Source: Trueperella bonasi (GTDB taxonomy: Bacteria > Actinomycetota > Actinomycetes > Actinomycetales > Actinomycetaceae). From it: 64,000 nucleotides of DNA. Numbering within the stretch: the first letter of the stretch is position 1; each line of letters starts with the position of its first letter. Shown piece by piece: positions 47,010-56,847 of this stretch. Made by a program: the position numbers and the translations under genes. The notes under the pieces were generated by a model. That model was given only the letters and a program-made list of their open reading frames with translations. It had not been told where the DNA came from and did not search any database. The DNA is taken from NCBI RefSeq assembly GCF_030811535.1, contig NZ_JAUSQX010000001.1, positions 620,001 through 684,000 on the forward strand, read 5' to 3'.

Positions 47010-48647
47010 CTACTGGTAAGACACGAAATCGGGTAGCGGCTCCACCTGATAGGTTCCCACAGGGTCGAGCATGGGAATATCTTCGTCATAGAAGTTTTTC
47101 CATCCCCAGTATTGGACGTTCTGTGCGTTATTAACCAGCGTGCGCCACGTATCTTGCTTCGCGTTCTGGCTCCCCTGCCCGTCCACGTGAATAAGGATGG
47201 CAAGCTCAGAGCGCGACTGGTCGAGCTGCTCAATATCCCTGAGCATTTGGACTTGGAATTGATGCAGGATCAACATTTTTTGCGGCAGGTCCTGTTCGCG
47301 GGTGAAGTCGGCCAGATAGTCAACGACGGCGTTCACCTCATCAATCTCCACGTGCCCGATACGCGATAGCGGCATCTCATCTGGGCCAAGCCGCCATTCT
47401 GGATCGAGCGCGACCCCCACGTGCGGGTACTCGAAAAGTGGCTCGTACTGTTGCACCTGGGTGAGGAAATCGGCACGCCCGGGCTGGAAATCCAGCACGA
47501 CGTACTGCCCGGCCTCTTGCGCAGCTTCAATGAGTGGGATGAAACCTTCAAGCGCCCATTCGTTGGAATAGTTGCCGTCGTCACCAGGCGCTCCAGAGGC
47601 TACCGTCACAATGATTTCCAGCGCTGGAATCACCTGATCGTCGGTGAGTTCCTGGTAGGGCGCGGCATGCTCTTGTGCTCGAACGATGGTTTCTTCTACT
47701 CCCTGTTCGCCAAGCACACCAAGCGTGCTCGTATGCGGGGATCCGTACAGGGCAATATAGCGTTTGCCGTCAAATACCAGTTGCCCGCCACCCGGTAATT
47801 GTGTTCCCGTCGTAGCCGTTTCGATTTGCCAGGGCAGATCGGGGTTTTCTTCACCAAATACCGCGGCAACGTTCTCGGCGCCGTCAAGCACTGTTATCGT
47901 CTGGCTCGAAGCGCGCGGATCGATCGGTGATAGTTGAACAGCTGCCCCGGCGCCAACAGCACTACCAATCGCAACCAAATGAGCACCGTCGGTGAGTACT
48001 ACAGTATTTTCTGAGCGCTCGGCCTGCTTAAAGTCGCCCTCTACCGGCGTGAATTCGGCTGGTTCATCGGCGTAAACAAGGGAACCAAAACCCGCGAGGC
48101 CGGACTGGACATCGGCCGGTTCATCGGCAAAAGTCAGCTCGATACCGAGCTCCTGTGCAAATGTCGGAGCCGCTTCGGCTAAAGCGTAAGTCTCGTAGCC
48201 GGGGATTTGCTCAGCGGCAATTCCCTCCACTAGCACCACTTCGGCTTGTAACCTATCGAGCTCGTTGAACATTTCTTGGGAAATTTCCTGTTCCGCGGCC
48301 GAATTATCGGTAACGAGCGCTGGAACTCCCAATAAAGCGCCATACGAGGCCACGGCCCATGAGTCCTGCGCAGCCACAATCACGACCGGAGCCGATTCGA
48401 ACAGCGCCTTCGAAATATCTAGTGTTGCCGCTTCAGCGGAAGTGTGATCAGCAATCGCGGGTTGTTCCAGCTGCGGGGAGGCCGCCGATATCGCTCGTGT
48501 TTCGTCTTCGCCTTCGGCGCCTTCAGATGCCAGCTCCGCTGATTCGTAGTCCCCACGGTCGCGGCTACTGAGGACGAGGGCAATGATCGCGCCGATCACT
48601 GCCGCGGCGATCGCGACGGCAGCAATGGCTCGCTTCGAGACGGACAT
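47010..48647 (-). CDS. Secreted or anchored protein of unknown function
   Basis: A 545-residue protein with an N-terminal helix (about residues 7-27) and an acidic/Ala-rich linker (residues ~30-75). Residues ~80-220 read like a cell-wall-binding-repeat-2-like region (KALFESAPVVIVAAQDSWAV, VLVEGIAAEQIPGYETYAL). The C-terminal ~250 residues look like a TIM-barrel enzyme: GQYVVLDFQPGRADFLTQVQ, VGVALDPEWRLGPDEMP, QKMLILHQFQVQML and WGWKNFYDEDIPMLDP. Acidic residues are well placed for a glycosidase-like fold, but no family is certain. Function unknown; the cell envelope is the likely site. Divergent from the patatin gene. Confidence 0.7.
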   Translation of the reverse strand: MSVSKRAIAAVAIAAAVIGAIIALVLSSRDRGDYESAELASEGAEGEDETRAISAASPQLEQPAIADHTSAEAATLDISKALFESAPVVIVAAQDSWAVASYGALLGVPALVTDNSAAEQEISQEMFNELDRLQAEVVLVEGIAAEQIPGYETYALAEAAPTFAQELGIELTFADEPADVQSGLAGFGSLVYADEPAEFTPVEGDFKQAERSENTVVLTDGAHLVAIGSAVGAGAAVQLSPIDPRASSQTITVLDGAENVAAVFGEENPDLPWQIETATTGTQLPGGGQLVFDGKRYIALYGSPHTSTLGVLGEQGVEETIVRAQEHAAPYQELTDDQVIPALEIIVTVASGAPGDDGNYSNEWALEGFIPLIEAAQEAGQYVVLDFQPGRADFLTQVQQYEPLFEYPHVGVALDPEWRLGPDEMPLSRIGHVEIDEVNAVVDYLADFTREQDLPQKMLILHQFQVQMLRDIEQLDQSRSELAILIHVDGQGSQNAKQDTWRTLVNNAQNVQYWGWKNFYDEDIPMLDPVGTYQVEPLPDFVSYQ

Positions 48648-48820
48648 GGTGGCCTCCCGGAAATAGCTTTAGACGGTAGACAACCCTAGCAATCAATGAG
48701 CGATGGACAGAAAATACCCTTAGCCATCGGCGTAAGTTTGCCAACTTTACCTGGCAACAGAAATTCCCGTGCGAAGATTTAGCCAACTCACCAATCTCGC
48801 GTATACATGACGGAGCGAAT

Positions 48821-49888
48821 ATGAAAATAGCGATTGTTTTAGGATCCGGCGGCGCCCGCGGGTGGGCACACATTGGCGTCATAGAGGAACTCGAAGCTCG
48901 CGGACACGAAGTCGTGACGGTGGCGGGAGCATCGATCGGAGCCCTCGTGGGTGGAATATATGCAGCTGGTAAGCTACCCGAACTTAAAGACTGGACTCTC
49001 GGACTATCGAAGTCTGACGTTCGCTCGCTACTTGATTTCACTCTTGGCCGGCCCGGCCTCCTCAAAGGAACACGTGTGCTAAAAGCAATCGAGGAAGTTA
49101 CTGGATCGCACAATATCGAAGACCTCAAGATCCCCTTTACTGCCATAGCTGCCGATATTCTTACCGGCCGTGAAGTCTGGTTCCAAAAAGGGCCGCTCTA
49201 CCTGGCTATTCGCGCGTCGATAGCCATCCCGACGTTCTTCACACCGGTACGGATTGGCAACCGGCTATTGGTTGATGGTGGTCTGCTAAATCCCGTCCCA
49301 ATCGAGCCCACCCTGTCGATAGAAGCTGACGCTACTATCGCAGTGGATCTTCGTGGGCCGGCCCTCACAAACCCTCATGAGATCCTCAGACGCGACGATA
49401 GCGAAGCCGATAATTCCCAATCATGGATTGGGCGAGCGGCGGCAAGCGCACACGAAGGCCTAGCAACGATCGGCGAAGGCTGGGAGCGAACCAAGCGTTC
49501 TTTTCTGGAAACGGAGTTTTTCCAGCGGCTCGAGTCCGAGTGGTCTAACGATCCGGACGATGAAAACAATGAGGAGGCAGCGGGGGAGGCCATAGAAAAC
49601 ACGGATTCCACCTCGAATAGCCCGGATGCCAATCCAACTGGGGCGGCTGCATCGTCCGTACATGCGAGCCCGCTGCCCGAGAGCCTCACCACGATGGAAG
49701 TCCTCTCACTGTCGCTTGATGCAATGCAAAATACGCTGGCGCGGTACCGTGCCGCGCCGAATCCGGTGGCAGCGACTGTTCGTATTCCCAGTGACGCCGT
49801 CGGAGATCTTGACTATCATCGTGCGCGCGAACTGATCGACCTGGGCCGAAATCGAGCGATTGATGCGTTCGACGACGCGGGGCTGTGA
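48821..49888 (+). CDS. Patatin-like phospholipase, RssA-type
   Basis: A 355-residue protein. VLGSGGARGWAHIGVIEEL forms the oxyanion hole, VTVAGASIGALVGGIYAAGK holds the Ser of G-x-S-x-G and NRLLVDGGLLNPVP the Asp of the dyad. The patatin domain takes about the first 210 residues; the rest is a longer acidic and Ser/Thr-rich tail with late helices (RELIDLGRNRAIDAFDDAG). It is a probable cytoplasmic phospholipase or acyl hydrolase. Confidence 0.88.
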   Translation: MKIAIVLGSGGARGWAHIGVIEELEARGHEVVTVAGASIGALVGGIYAAGKLPELKDWTLGLSKSDVRSLLDFTLGRPGLLKGTRVLKAIEEVTGSHNIEDLKIPFTAIAADILTGREVWFQKGPLYLAIRASIAIPTFFTPVRIGNRLLVDGGLLNPVPIEPTLSIEADATIAVDLRGPALTNPHEILRRDDSEADNSQSWIGRAAASAHEGLATIGEGWERTKRSFLETEFFQRLESEWSNDPDDENNEEAAGEAIENTDSTSNSPDANPTGAAASSVHASPLPESLTTMEVLSLSLDAMQNTLARYRAAPNPVAATVRIPSDAVGDLDYHRARELIDLGRNRAIDAFDDAGL

Positions 49889-49890
49889 TC

Positions 49891-50517
49891 TCACCCGCGC
49901 TGCACTTGGGCATCCTCAGGCGTCAGGTCTAGATGCACGGCCTCGCGTCCAAAAAGCCACAGTAAGATTTCGCCGGGCTCCCCTTTTACTACGACGACCT
50001 CACCGAAATCGACTCCCCTGGGACGGATGTCCAGAGTGATCCGCCCGGGGATGACCAGGCACACCGCCTGCCGGGATCGTTTCAACATCATTTTTGCGCT
50101 CGTTACGATTGCGCTGACGAGGGCGGAATTTTCTTCCTCCGTCAGATCCCGTGGCGCGACCAGTGTGCCATCCACCATCCACTGCCCCCGCCGCACGTCT
50201 TCGTGGTGAACGAAATGCTCGGCAAGATTCATCCACCGATCTAAGAGACGAACGGGGTTCAAGGTTCCCGGACCATTTTGCCAATCCTTGACGATCTCCT
50301 CGTAGGGGCGTTCGCTGACTTTCGCCGTCGTCGACTCTAAGTGATCTTGAGCGGCAGAAATCATCATGCCCGCCGCGGCGTCCGGCCGATTCTCGCGGAT
50401 CCACAGGTGGACTGCCAGATCGTGGGTTTTCCAGCCCTCGCACAGGGTCGGTGCATCAGGGCCTTTTTCAAGGAGGAGTTCGGCAAGGCGCTGACGTTCA
50501 GCACGGGAAAAGGTCAT
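49891..50517 (-). CDS. TIGR03085 family metal-binding protein
   Basis: A 208-residue protein of the mycothiol-dependent/DinB-like helical fold (TIGR03085), restricted to actinobacteria. ERQRLAELLLEKGPDAPTLC and WKTHDLAVHLWIRENRP (metal His), then NLAEHFVHHEDVRRGQW with a second histidine cluster. It probably binds a divalent metal; the reaction is not known. It meets the patatin gene tail to tail, with 2 bp between stops. Confidence 0.82.
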   Translation of the reverse strand: MTFSRAERQRLAELLLEKGPDAPTLCEGWKTHDLAVHLWIRENRPDAAAGMMISAAQDHLESTTAKVSERPYEEIVKDWQNGPGTLNPVRLLDRWMNLAEHFVHHEDVRRGQWMVDGTLVAPRDLTEEENSALVSAIVTSAKMMLKRSRQAVCLVIPGRITLDIRPRGVDFGEVVVVKGEPGEILLWLFGREAVHLDLTPEDAQVQRG

Positions 50518-50675
50518 GCCATAAGCCTATCGAGAAGAGCTCCGAAGCGAGGTGAAAAACCTCGTTTCGTTACGAACCAACCGTAATTAGCCAAATGCCT
50601 TGCGCCCGGCCAACCTGTAGAGAGACGATGGTTCAGTTCGGAGTGACCTTCGAGCCAAAAGAACTTGGAGACGAT

Positions 50676-52244
50676 ATGGATATCGCAATTGTTGGCGCCG
50701 GCCCACGCGGGCTTGCGGCTGTTTACTCGCTTGGCCGCGAGGTTGAAGGGGCTATCCGAATTCATCTATTTGGAGCGGTGGATGAGGGCGAGGATGTGCT
50801 TGGCATCGGCACGCCCTATTCGCCCAAACAACCGGAATTTTCTCGCCTTAATGCGCATTCCTCAATCCTGGATCTATTCGGTGCGTACCGCCATACCGAT
50901 CTGCCGGTTGGCCTGACTTTCGATGAATGGGCACGGGCGAAAAACCATGGTGAGCTCGCCGATAACTATCCACCTAGGGCTTTTGTTGGAAGATACTTTC
51001 ACTACTGTGCCGATTTTGTTCGCCAAACGCTGCCATCTCACATCAAATTGTACGAGTATGGGAGGGCTCTTGCCATAACCGGGGAACCTGGCGCATGGAC
51101 TATCGCGCATGCCCAAGGCGAGATCACGGTTCCGGAGCTTCTCCTGACGGTCGGTCACGCCTCCTCCCCTGCCTCACCGCTAACCGATGAGGACGTCAAC
51201 CAGCCAGCCGGCACGGTCATTCCCATCGCCTATCCGCTCCATAACCTCGCCGGAATCGGCGCTGGAAGCACGGTTGCTACCCGTGGTGCCGGCCTGACTT
51301 TCGTCGACGTCGTCCTCTCACTAACGGAGGGCCGCGGAGGTCAATTCAGCGACGACGGCCGCACCTATACACCGTCCGGACGCGAGCCAGAATGCATTTG
51401 GGCCACCAATATCGATGGTATTTTCCCCGACTCCAAACCGCCTCATCGAGCTGTTCATGACCTCTTACCTGATGAGCGTTGGGAGACAGCCAAGGCGGCC
51501 GTTGCACAATCGACAACGCTTTCCGAGATGCTCGAAGCAATCCGATCCATTGCACTTGAAGCTATGGCCATGCAGGGAAACACCGATCCCGATATGTACA
51601 GGAAGGCGATGTCCAGCCCTCAGCCAGCGCCTGGCCTAGCGGTAGACAGGCTCACAGAATCGATTGCGGCTGCACGGCGCGAAATACCCTTGCCCGCCCG
51701 CCAGGTGGCTACGGAAACCTGGCAAGAACTGATGCCCGCAATTATTCGACGCGTTAGCAACAGGATGTTTTCCTCAGAAGAGTGGGGGCAGTTCACGGCC
51801 CTGTATGCAGTGGTTGCCGATTCTAGCTACGGCCCACCCCTGATCAACGCTCAAAAAGTTCTTACCCTTGTTGAACAGGGCCTGATAAAGGTTGAGCTGT
51901 TGGACCAGGCGATTGATGCTGAAAAGTTCCCATTCGAAGTGGACGCTTTCGTGGACTGCGTGCTGCCACCTGCCGGAATCTGGCCTGGCGCCTATGAGGA
52001 ACTTGCCGAAATCGAGGATTATCTGTTGCTCTGGGCCGGACAGAACGTGGAGCGCACCGGAGTTCGTATCGACGATTCGGGGAGTGTATTAGACGGCAAC
52101 GAGGCCCCAATTAAGGGGCTCGCTGCCGTCGGAAGAATGAACGAAGACTGGACTATCGACATGGATAACCTCAACGTCACCGATCATCCATTTATTCTGG
52201 GATGGGCCAAGCGAATTGCGCGCGCTGTGGCCGATCCAGCTTAG
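50676..52244 (+). CDS. FAD/NAD(P)-binding protein
   Basis: A 522-residue protein starting with the dinucleotide motif [19 protein letters not shown]. Other segments ([60 protein letters not shown]) belong to the FAD-NAD(P)-binding (PF13454-like) group whose enzymatic role is not known. ATG 50676 has GGAG 5 bp upstream and makes the best start, although the frame is open from 50595. Its stop overlaps the converging cspA by 4 bp. Confidence 0.82.
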   Translation: MDIAIVGAGPRGLAAVYSLGREVEGAIRIHLFGAVDEGEDVLGIGTPYSPKQPEFSRLNAHSSILDLFGAYRHTDLPVGLTFDEWARAKNHGELADNYPPRAFVGRYFHYCADFVRQTLPSHIKLYEYGRALAITGEPGAWTIAHAQGEITVPELLLTVGHASSPASPLTDEDVNQPAGTVIPIAYPLHNLAGIGAGSTVATRGAGLTFVDVVLSLTEGRGGQFSDDGRTYTPSGREPECIWATNIDGIFPDSKPPHRAVHDLLPDERWETAKAAVAQSTTLSEMLEAIRSIALEAMAMQGNTDPDMYRKAMSSPQPAPGLAVDRLTESIAAARREIPLPARQVATETWQELMPAIIRRVSNRMFSSEEWGQFTALYAVVADSSYGPPLINAQKVLTLVEQGLIKVELLDQAIDAEKFPFEVDAFVDCVLPPAGIWPGAYEELAEIEDYLLLWAGQNVERTGVRIDDSGSVLDGNEAPIKGLAAVGRMNEDWTIDMDNLNVTDHPFILGWAKRIARAVADPA

Positions 52245-52444
52245 ATGACAGAAACGTTCGCAGCCTGGAGACCCTTGGGGCCTTCCTCAACTTCGTACTC
52301 AACCTTGTCGCCCTCGTCGAGCGAGCGAAATCCGCTGGACTGGATCGCGCTGAAGTGCACGAATACATCCTCTGAACCGTCTTCGGGCTCAATAAACCCG
52401 AAACCTTTTTCGCCGTTGAACCATTTAACAATACCCGTCGCCAT
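52241..52444 (-). CDS. cspA: Cold-shock protein
   Basis: A 67-residue single cold-shock domain. [17 protein letters not shown] (RNP1-like) and [17 protein letters not shown] (RNP2-like) bind single-stranded nucleic acid. The ATG at 52444 has GAAGGG upstream; the frame opens to 52477 but the homology starts at [12 protein letters not shown] chaperone, possibly with an autoregulated leader, since the 5' region before 52642 is about 200 bp and noncoding. Confidence 0.95.
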   Translation of the reverse strand: MATGIVKWFNGEKGFGFIEPEDGSEDVFVHFSAIQSSGFRSLDEGDKVEYEVEEGPKGLQAANVSVI

Positions 52445-52642
52445 AACAATTTCCCTTCTGGCTTGGTTTCCAACCACCGTTTGGTTGCTCTATCACGCGA
52501 AGAAGGAACTGGCTGACCGTGGGGCCACGACAACGCCATCTGCGAGTAACAAAAACAGTCTAACTTGCCTGTGGGTGAAGTTCGAACCAAAAACAAATTA
52601 GTGGGATGTAGCTCCCAGACGCGAACTTTCTATACTGGAGAC

Positions 52643-53641
52643 ATGCTCGTCTTTGCTGGGGCAATTGCACTCCTTACCGCAACCTTTGCTCTCACCAAGA
52701 GGGCCGCCCGCCGCCCTTGGCCTGTTTTTACTATGGCCGCCGGCATTGGTCTTTTGTGGGTCGCGCTGATTTATGCCGCACAGGCCCGGGTAGGAGCCGG
52801 GCTAGCAGGTGGAACGTTACTCTATGCGTGTATAGCGAGCGTCTGTATCGCAACAATTTTCCTAGGCGGTTGGATGGCTGTGGCGGCATTTGTGCCCTCC
52901 GGCCGGAAAAAACTCAGCTCTTTTACGGCACTGGCAGGAGGCGGAGGCGTGCTTCTAGCGATCGGCGCGCTAGCGGCGCGAGTACTCGGCAGCCAGCAAT
53001 TCGTGGCAATACTTCATGTTCCTGTTCTCGCCACCGGTCTACTCAGTTTCACATTCGCGGGTTATCTTTCCTACGGCAAGCTCTATTCGAGCGTTGCACA
53101 CGGCTGGTTCGAATCCCTTCTAGATGAAGGGCAACGCCCAAACGCCGTGATCGTACTTGGTTCGCGAACGGTGGACGGGCAGCCGACTCCGTTGCTGTCT
53201 CAACGCGTTTGTCTCGGCGTCGAAATTGGGGAGCGGATCTGGCTTGCAGACCCTGGTTCGGATCGCGCGCTACTGGTGTGTAGCGGCGGCTCACCCGCTG
53301 GCTCGGTTGAACCGCCCGAAGCCCATGTCATGGCACGCGAGGCACGCGCACAAGGAGTCACCAACGTCCTCGTTGAAGACCATTCAACGACGACGGCCGA
53401 GAACTTTCGCTTTTGTGCACGGCTTCTCGACGAGCTGGGCGTACCCGAACCGTACATTGCGGTTACAAGCAATTTTCATGCCTATCGCGCGGCATTTCAC
53501 ATGGAACGTGCGGGAATTGACGGATACGTGATAGGTGGGCCATCGGGATCTATTTCCGTCCCCTTCCATATTCTGCGCGAATTTGCGGCATTCTTATTTG
53601 AGGTAGCGCGGCCTAGCTCTCCGCCTGAGAGCCCATCTTGA
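52643..53641 (+). CDS. YdcF-family (DUF218) membrane protein
   Basis: A 332-residue protein. About five helices in the first ~150 residues precede a DUF218 domain: PNAVIVLGSRTVDGQPTPLL, ALLVCSGGSPAGSVEPPEAH, NVLVEDHSTTTAENFRFCA and IAVTSNFHAYRAAFHM. This domain occurs in SanA/YdcF proteins that act on envelope precursors. ATG 52643 has GGAG upstream. It overlaps the converging FNT gene by 29 bp. Confidence 0.87.
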   Translation: MLVFAGAIALLTATFALTKRAARRPWPVFTMAAGIGLLWVALIYAAQARVGAGLAGGTLLYACIASVCIATIFLGGWMAVAAFVPSGRKKLSSFTALAGGGGVLLAIGALAARVLGSQQFVAILHVPVLATGLLSFTFAGYLSYGKLYSSVAHGWFESLLDEGQRPNAVIVLGSRTVDGQPTPLLSQRVCLGVEIGERIWLADPGSDRALLVCSGGSPAGSVEPPEAHVMAREARAQGVTNVLVEDHSTTTAENFRFCARLLDELGVPEPYIAVTSNFHAYRAAFHMERAGIDGYVIGGPSGSISVPFHILREFAAFLFEVARPSSPPESPS

Positions 53642-54494
53642 TATTGACAAGCCAGGCAAACAGCCCGACGCACAGTCCCCCGCCCACAATGTTGCCAGCA
53701 GTCACTGGAATCAGGTTGTCGAAGAAAAACGCTTGAGCCGTGAGTGAGCTTGTCGCATCGGCCTGCACCAAGCTCGCCGCTGCCGCCGCTTCCGAATTCC
53801 ACAACTGGGGCCCGCCCACTTCGGTGATCAACCGGGCGGCAGGAATGAGGAACATGTTCGCAACGGAATGTTCAAAACCGGTGGCGACAAACAGGGCAAT
53901 CGGGCCCACGATTCCCAAAATCTTGTCTGCAGCGCTACGCCCCACATAGGCCAACCAGACCGCGAGGCAGACCATAAAATTACAGAAAATTCCCAAAAAG
54001 AATGCTTGGGGCCAGGTGTGTGAAACTTTCGCCATCGCCGTCGTAATCGCGGTAACGCCCCATGCGCCACCGCCCTGCAAATAGGTACCCGCCGCAACGA
54101 TTCCGGCTGCGAGCGCAAGTGCGCCCACAAAGTTTCCGCTGTATACGGTGGCCCAGTGGCCAAGGAAGCGTCCTGCGCTGATCTTACGCTGGGCTAACGG
54201 GACGAGCGTCATGGTCGTGGATGTAAATAGGTCCGTTCCCGTCAGTACCACGAGGATAAGGCCAACTGAGAACGCTACTCCGCCAAGCGCCTTGGTCTCA
54301 CCAATCCACTGCGCCGATGCAGCTCCCTGCTGGGTGGTCACGTAAAACACGAATCCGATTCCGATCATCACACCCGCTGCAATTGCCAGCAAAAACGTCT
54401 TACTCCACGGATTCTTCGCCTTTGCGAGCATCTGTTCGGAAAGATATTGGCTCGTTTCAAGGGGGCTTCGTGAACGGGTGAGATCGGTGGACAT
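53613..54494 (-). CDS. Formate/nitrite transporter (FNT) family channel
   Basis: A 293-residue FNT protein with six helices. The family motifs are recognisable: IAAGVMIGIGFVFYVTTQ, GTDLFTSTTMTLVPLAQRKI (a channel-constricting region), the central GNFVGALALAAGI, the His-containing VATGFEHSVANMFLIPAA and a late NLIPVTAGNIVGGGLCVG. It exports or imports a small anion such as formate, nitrite or hydrosulfide. Neighbours do not decide the substrate. Confidence 0.92.
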   Translation of the reverse strand: MSTDLTRSRSPLETSQYLSEQMLAKAKNPWSKTFLLAIAAGVMIGIGFVFYVTTQQGAASAQWIGETKALGGVAFSVGLILVVLTGTDLFTSTTMTLVPLAQRKISAGRFLGHWATVYSGNFVGALALAAGIVAAGTYLQGGGAWGVTAITTAMAKVSHTWPQAFFLGIFCNFMVCLAVWLAYVGRSAADKILGIVGPIALFVATGFEHSVANMFLIPAARLITEVGGPQLWNSEAAAAASLVQADATSSLTAQAFFFDNLIPVTAGNIVGGGLCVGLFAWLVNIKMGSQAES

Positions 54495-54643
54495 GTGCGC
54501 CTTTCTATTACCAAGCCAAATTTAGTAACCGCCAAAAATCTAGCACGGTATCGGGCGAAAATCGCCGTCAAGGCACTCCTTGATAGGGTGGTACTGCTGG
54601 TCGGCGCCAACGCCTGCCCGTATCGAAATGAAAGGACAGCTCA

Positions 54644-55261
54644 TTGCGCACTTTAATCATTAGAGCACACCCACTCGAGGCCAACGCTTCACGATCAATG
54701 CACATGACTGACGTGTTCGTCGAGTCATTCAAAGAATCCCATCCCGATGCACGTGTGCAGGAGCTACGCCTATACGAGGTGGCCATTCCCGAAATCGATC
54801 TTGACCTCCTGACCGGCTGGAAAGCACTTGGCGATGGCGAACACTTTGCACACCTATCGTCAGCCCAGCAAAACAAAATCACCCTGTTCAACAACTACAC
54901 CCAGCAATTCTTAGACAGCGACCTCGTCGTCATCGCCAATCCCCTGTGGAACCTATCTGTTCCCACCCGTTTGAAGGCGTGGATTGACACCGTCGTCGTA
55001 TCCGGGCGCACCTTCCGTTATAACGAGCAGGGCGAGGCCGAGGGACTCGCGGGCGGCAAACGCGTCGTGCACTTGCAGGCCTCCGGCGGGCACTTCGACG
55101 CTCAAGACCCGGCCTGCCAGTACGTCAAGGGAGTCTTCAGCTTCCTCGGATGTGATGTTGACCAGATTGCAGCCGAAGGCATGGATCATGACCCCGATCG
55201 CGCAGAGGAGATCATGGAAGGCGCCTTCGAACGAGTCAGGGAACTCGCGCGTAGCATCTAG
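54644..55261 (+). CDS. FMN-dependent NAD(P)H oxidoreductase, AzoR-like
   Basis: A 205-residue flavodoxin-fold protein. MRTLIIRAHPLEANASRSMH binds the FMN phosphate; IANPLWNLSVPTRLKAWIDT and HLQASGGHFDAQDPACQYVK are typical of FMN-dependent NADH-azoreductases/quinone reductases. It probably reduces quinones or azo compounds. Start TTG 54644 with AAAGGA upstream. Confidence 0.88.
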   Translation: MRTLIIRAHPLEANASRSMHMTDVFVESFKESHPDARVQELRLYEVAIPEIDLDLLTGWKALGDGEHFAHLSSAQQNKITLFNNYTQQFLDSDLVVIANPLWNLSVPTRLKAWIDTVVVSGRTFRYNEQGEAEGLAGGKRVVHLQASGGHFDAQDPACQYVKGVFSFLGCDVDQIAAEGMDHDPDRAEEIMEGAFERVRELARSI

Positions 55262-55277
55262 GCAGCGTAGGTAGCGC

Positions 55278-55844
55278 TTAGCCTTCCTCGTAGGGAGAAT
55301 CCTCGCCGGGGATCCACTGGATCCCCGGTTCACCCCACTTTTCAGCCTTCATAATCTGCGACACTCTCTTCGCAGTTTTGCCCTGGAGCCGATCGACAAA
55401 AATACGGCCCTGAAGGTGGTCATATTCGTGCTGGAGAATGCGCGCAAACCATCCCTCAGCCTCCAGCTCGTACCATTGCCCTCGCTCGTTTTGCGCTCGC
55501 AAAAAAGCGTAGGGTGATCGGCGCAACGGAAATGGATAGCCGGGAAATGACAGGCAGCCTTCAGAGTCTTCCAGCTTGTCTGGCTCGAGGGTGTCAATTG
55601 GCTCAATAAGCAGCGTCGGATTGATTGCCACGCCGCGTTCTGGCCCGTCGTGATCTTCATACACCCACACGAACATTGCCATGTCCAAACCGATTTGCGG
55701 CGCGGCAAGCCCGACCCCGGGAGCTGCCACGGTTGTTTCGTACATATCTTCAACGAGCTGCGCCAGATCGTCGTCGAAATCCTCCACCGGCTCAGAAACT
55801 TTGTGAAGAACGGGCGAGCCGTACACGTGTATTGGATAAATCAT
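55278..55844 (-). CDS. def: Peptide deformylase
   Basis: A 188-residue metalloenzyme that removes the formyl group from new proteins. Motif 1 GVGLAAPQIG, motif 2 EGCLSFPG (metal Cys) and motif 3 ILQHEYDHLQG (two His plus catalytic Glu) are all present. The usual translation-linked role holds; there is no fmt gene adjacent. Confidence 0.95.
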   Translation of the reverse strand: MIYPIHVYGSPVLHKVSEPVEDFDDDLAQLVEDMYETTVAAPGVGLAAPQIGLDMAMFVWVYEDHDGPERGVAINPTLLIEPIDTLEPDKLEDSEGCLSFPGYPFPLRRSPYAFLRAQNERGQWYELEAEGWFARILQHEYDHLQGRIFVDRLQGKTAKRVSQIMKAEKWGEPGIQWIPGEDSPYEEG

Positions 55845-55992
55845 GGCTTAAGGGTAAACCACCCGGTGATGTCCACGACAATCGAGAGCCTGAAATGGTG
55901 CACTGTTCTGGAATGGATAAAATCTAGTGGTGAGCGAGGGTGCCTTCATGCGGCCCTTGCCACATGCGGGGCCCACACACGAAAGGACTCCC

Positions 55993-56373
55993 ATGCTTAA
56001 AGGTTTCAAAGATTTCATTGCGCGTGGCAACGTTATGGATCTCGCGGTTGGCGTGATCATCGCCGGCGCGTTTTCAGCCATTGTGACCGCGCTGAACGAG
56101 CAGATTCTCATGCCGCTGATCGGCGCCATCTTTGGCAAGCCAAACTTTGACATGATCTGGACGATCGATCTCAACGGCGCCAAGATTTACCCGGGCACAC
56201 TCGTGACGGCCTCCGTCAATTTCCTCATAATTGCTGCGGCACTGTACTTCTTCGTCGTTGTACCAATGAACAAGCTAACCCAGCCGAAGGAAGACGAATC
56301 CCCGGTTAAGACCGACGAGGCGATCCTTCTCGAAGAGATCCGCGACCTGCTCAAGACCGGCCGCGAACTTTAA
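55993..56373 (+). CDS. mscL: Large-conductance mechanosensitive channel
   Basis: A 126-residue MscL: MLKGFKDFIARGNVMDLAVG is the amphipathic S1 and first helix, NFLIIAAALYFFVVVPMNKL the second helix, and the last helix (TDEAILLEEIRDLLKTG) closes the pore bundle. It opens on osmotic downshift. ATG 55993 has GAAAGGA upstream; a longer frame from 55927 is less likely. Confidence 0.95.
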   Translation: MLKGFKDFIARGNVMDLAVGVIIAGAFSAIVTALNEQILMPLIGAIFGKPNFDMIWTIDLNGAKIYPGTLVTASVNFLIIAAALYFFVVVPMNKLTQPKEDESPVKTDEAILLEEIRDLLKTGREL

Positions 56374-56400
56374 GAACCAGTACGTCTATAGCCCGTGTGC

Positions 56401-56847
56401 CTAGCGCGGCATGCGGGAGATAAACTGCGCCGGATCGAGTCTTCGATATTTCCCACGTAAAGCCAGCCCATGAGGTGCTCCTGGTCAGCTAGGCCGTGCG
56501 CCTGGCGAACAGGCCGAGAATTAGCGTAGATGCCGGTTCGCCACATCACTCCCCAGCCGCCGCGCCACAACGCGAGTTCCAGCAGGTGCCCGGCGCCCGC
56601 AGCGGTTGCGTGCTGTTCCCATTCGGGCACGTCCGGGTGCGGTTTCGGACTTGCGACGACGGCGATCAGCAGCTCAGCGCGGAACGGCTTGGTGTTGAAC
56701 TCTCCTTCTTCCCGCTCGATGCTCTGCGCCTCGTCCAGGGCATTCGCGAGCGCCATTCGCTCATCCCCGCGGATCAAAATCAGCCGCCAGGGGCGCAAAG
56801 ACTTGTGGTCGGCAACGGGCGTTACCGCCGCCAAAAGTTGGGACTGC
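56401..56847 (-). pseudogene. Nitroreductase-like relic
   Basis: A minus-strand frame encodes a nitroreductase middle portion: QLLAAVTPVADHKSLRPWRL, LIAVVASPKPHPDVPEWEQH, GAGHLLELALWRGGWGVMWR and LMGWLYVGNIED. The N-terminal ~35 residues, including the Arg that binds the FMN phosphate, are missing; the sequence starts right at the stop of the upstream lipoprotein gene. The end is also shifted: DPAQFISRMPR with TAG at 56401-56403 lies in another frame. Both breaks imply loss of function. Confidence 0.65.
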
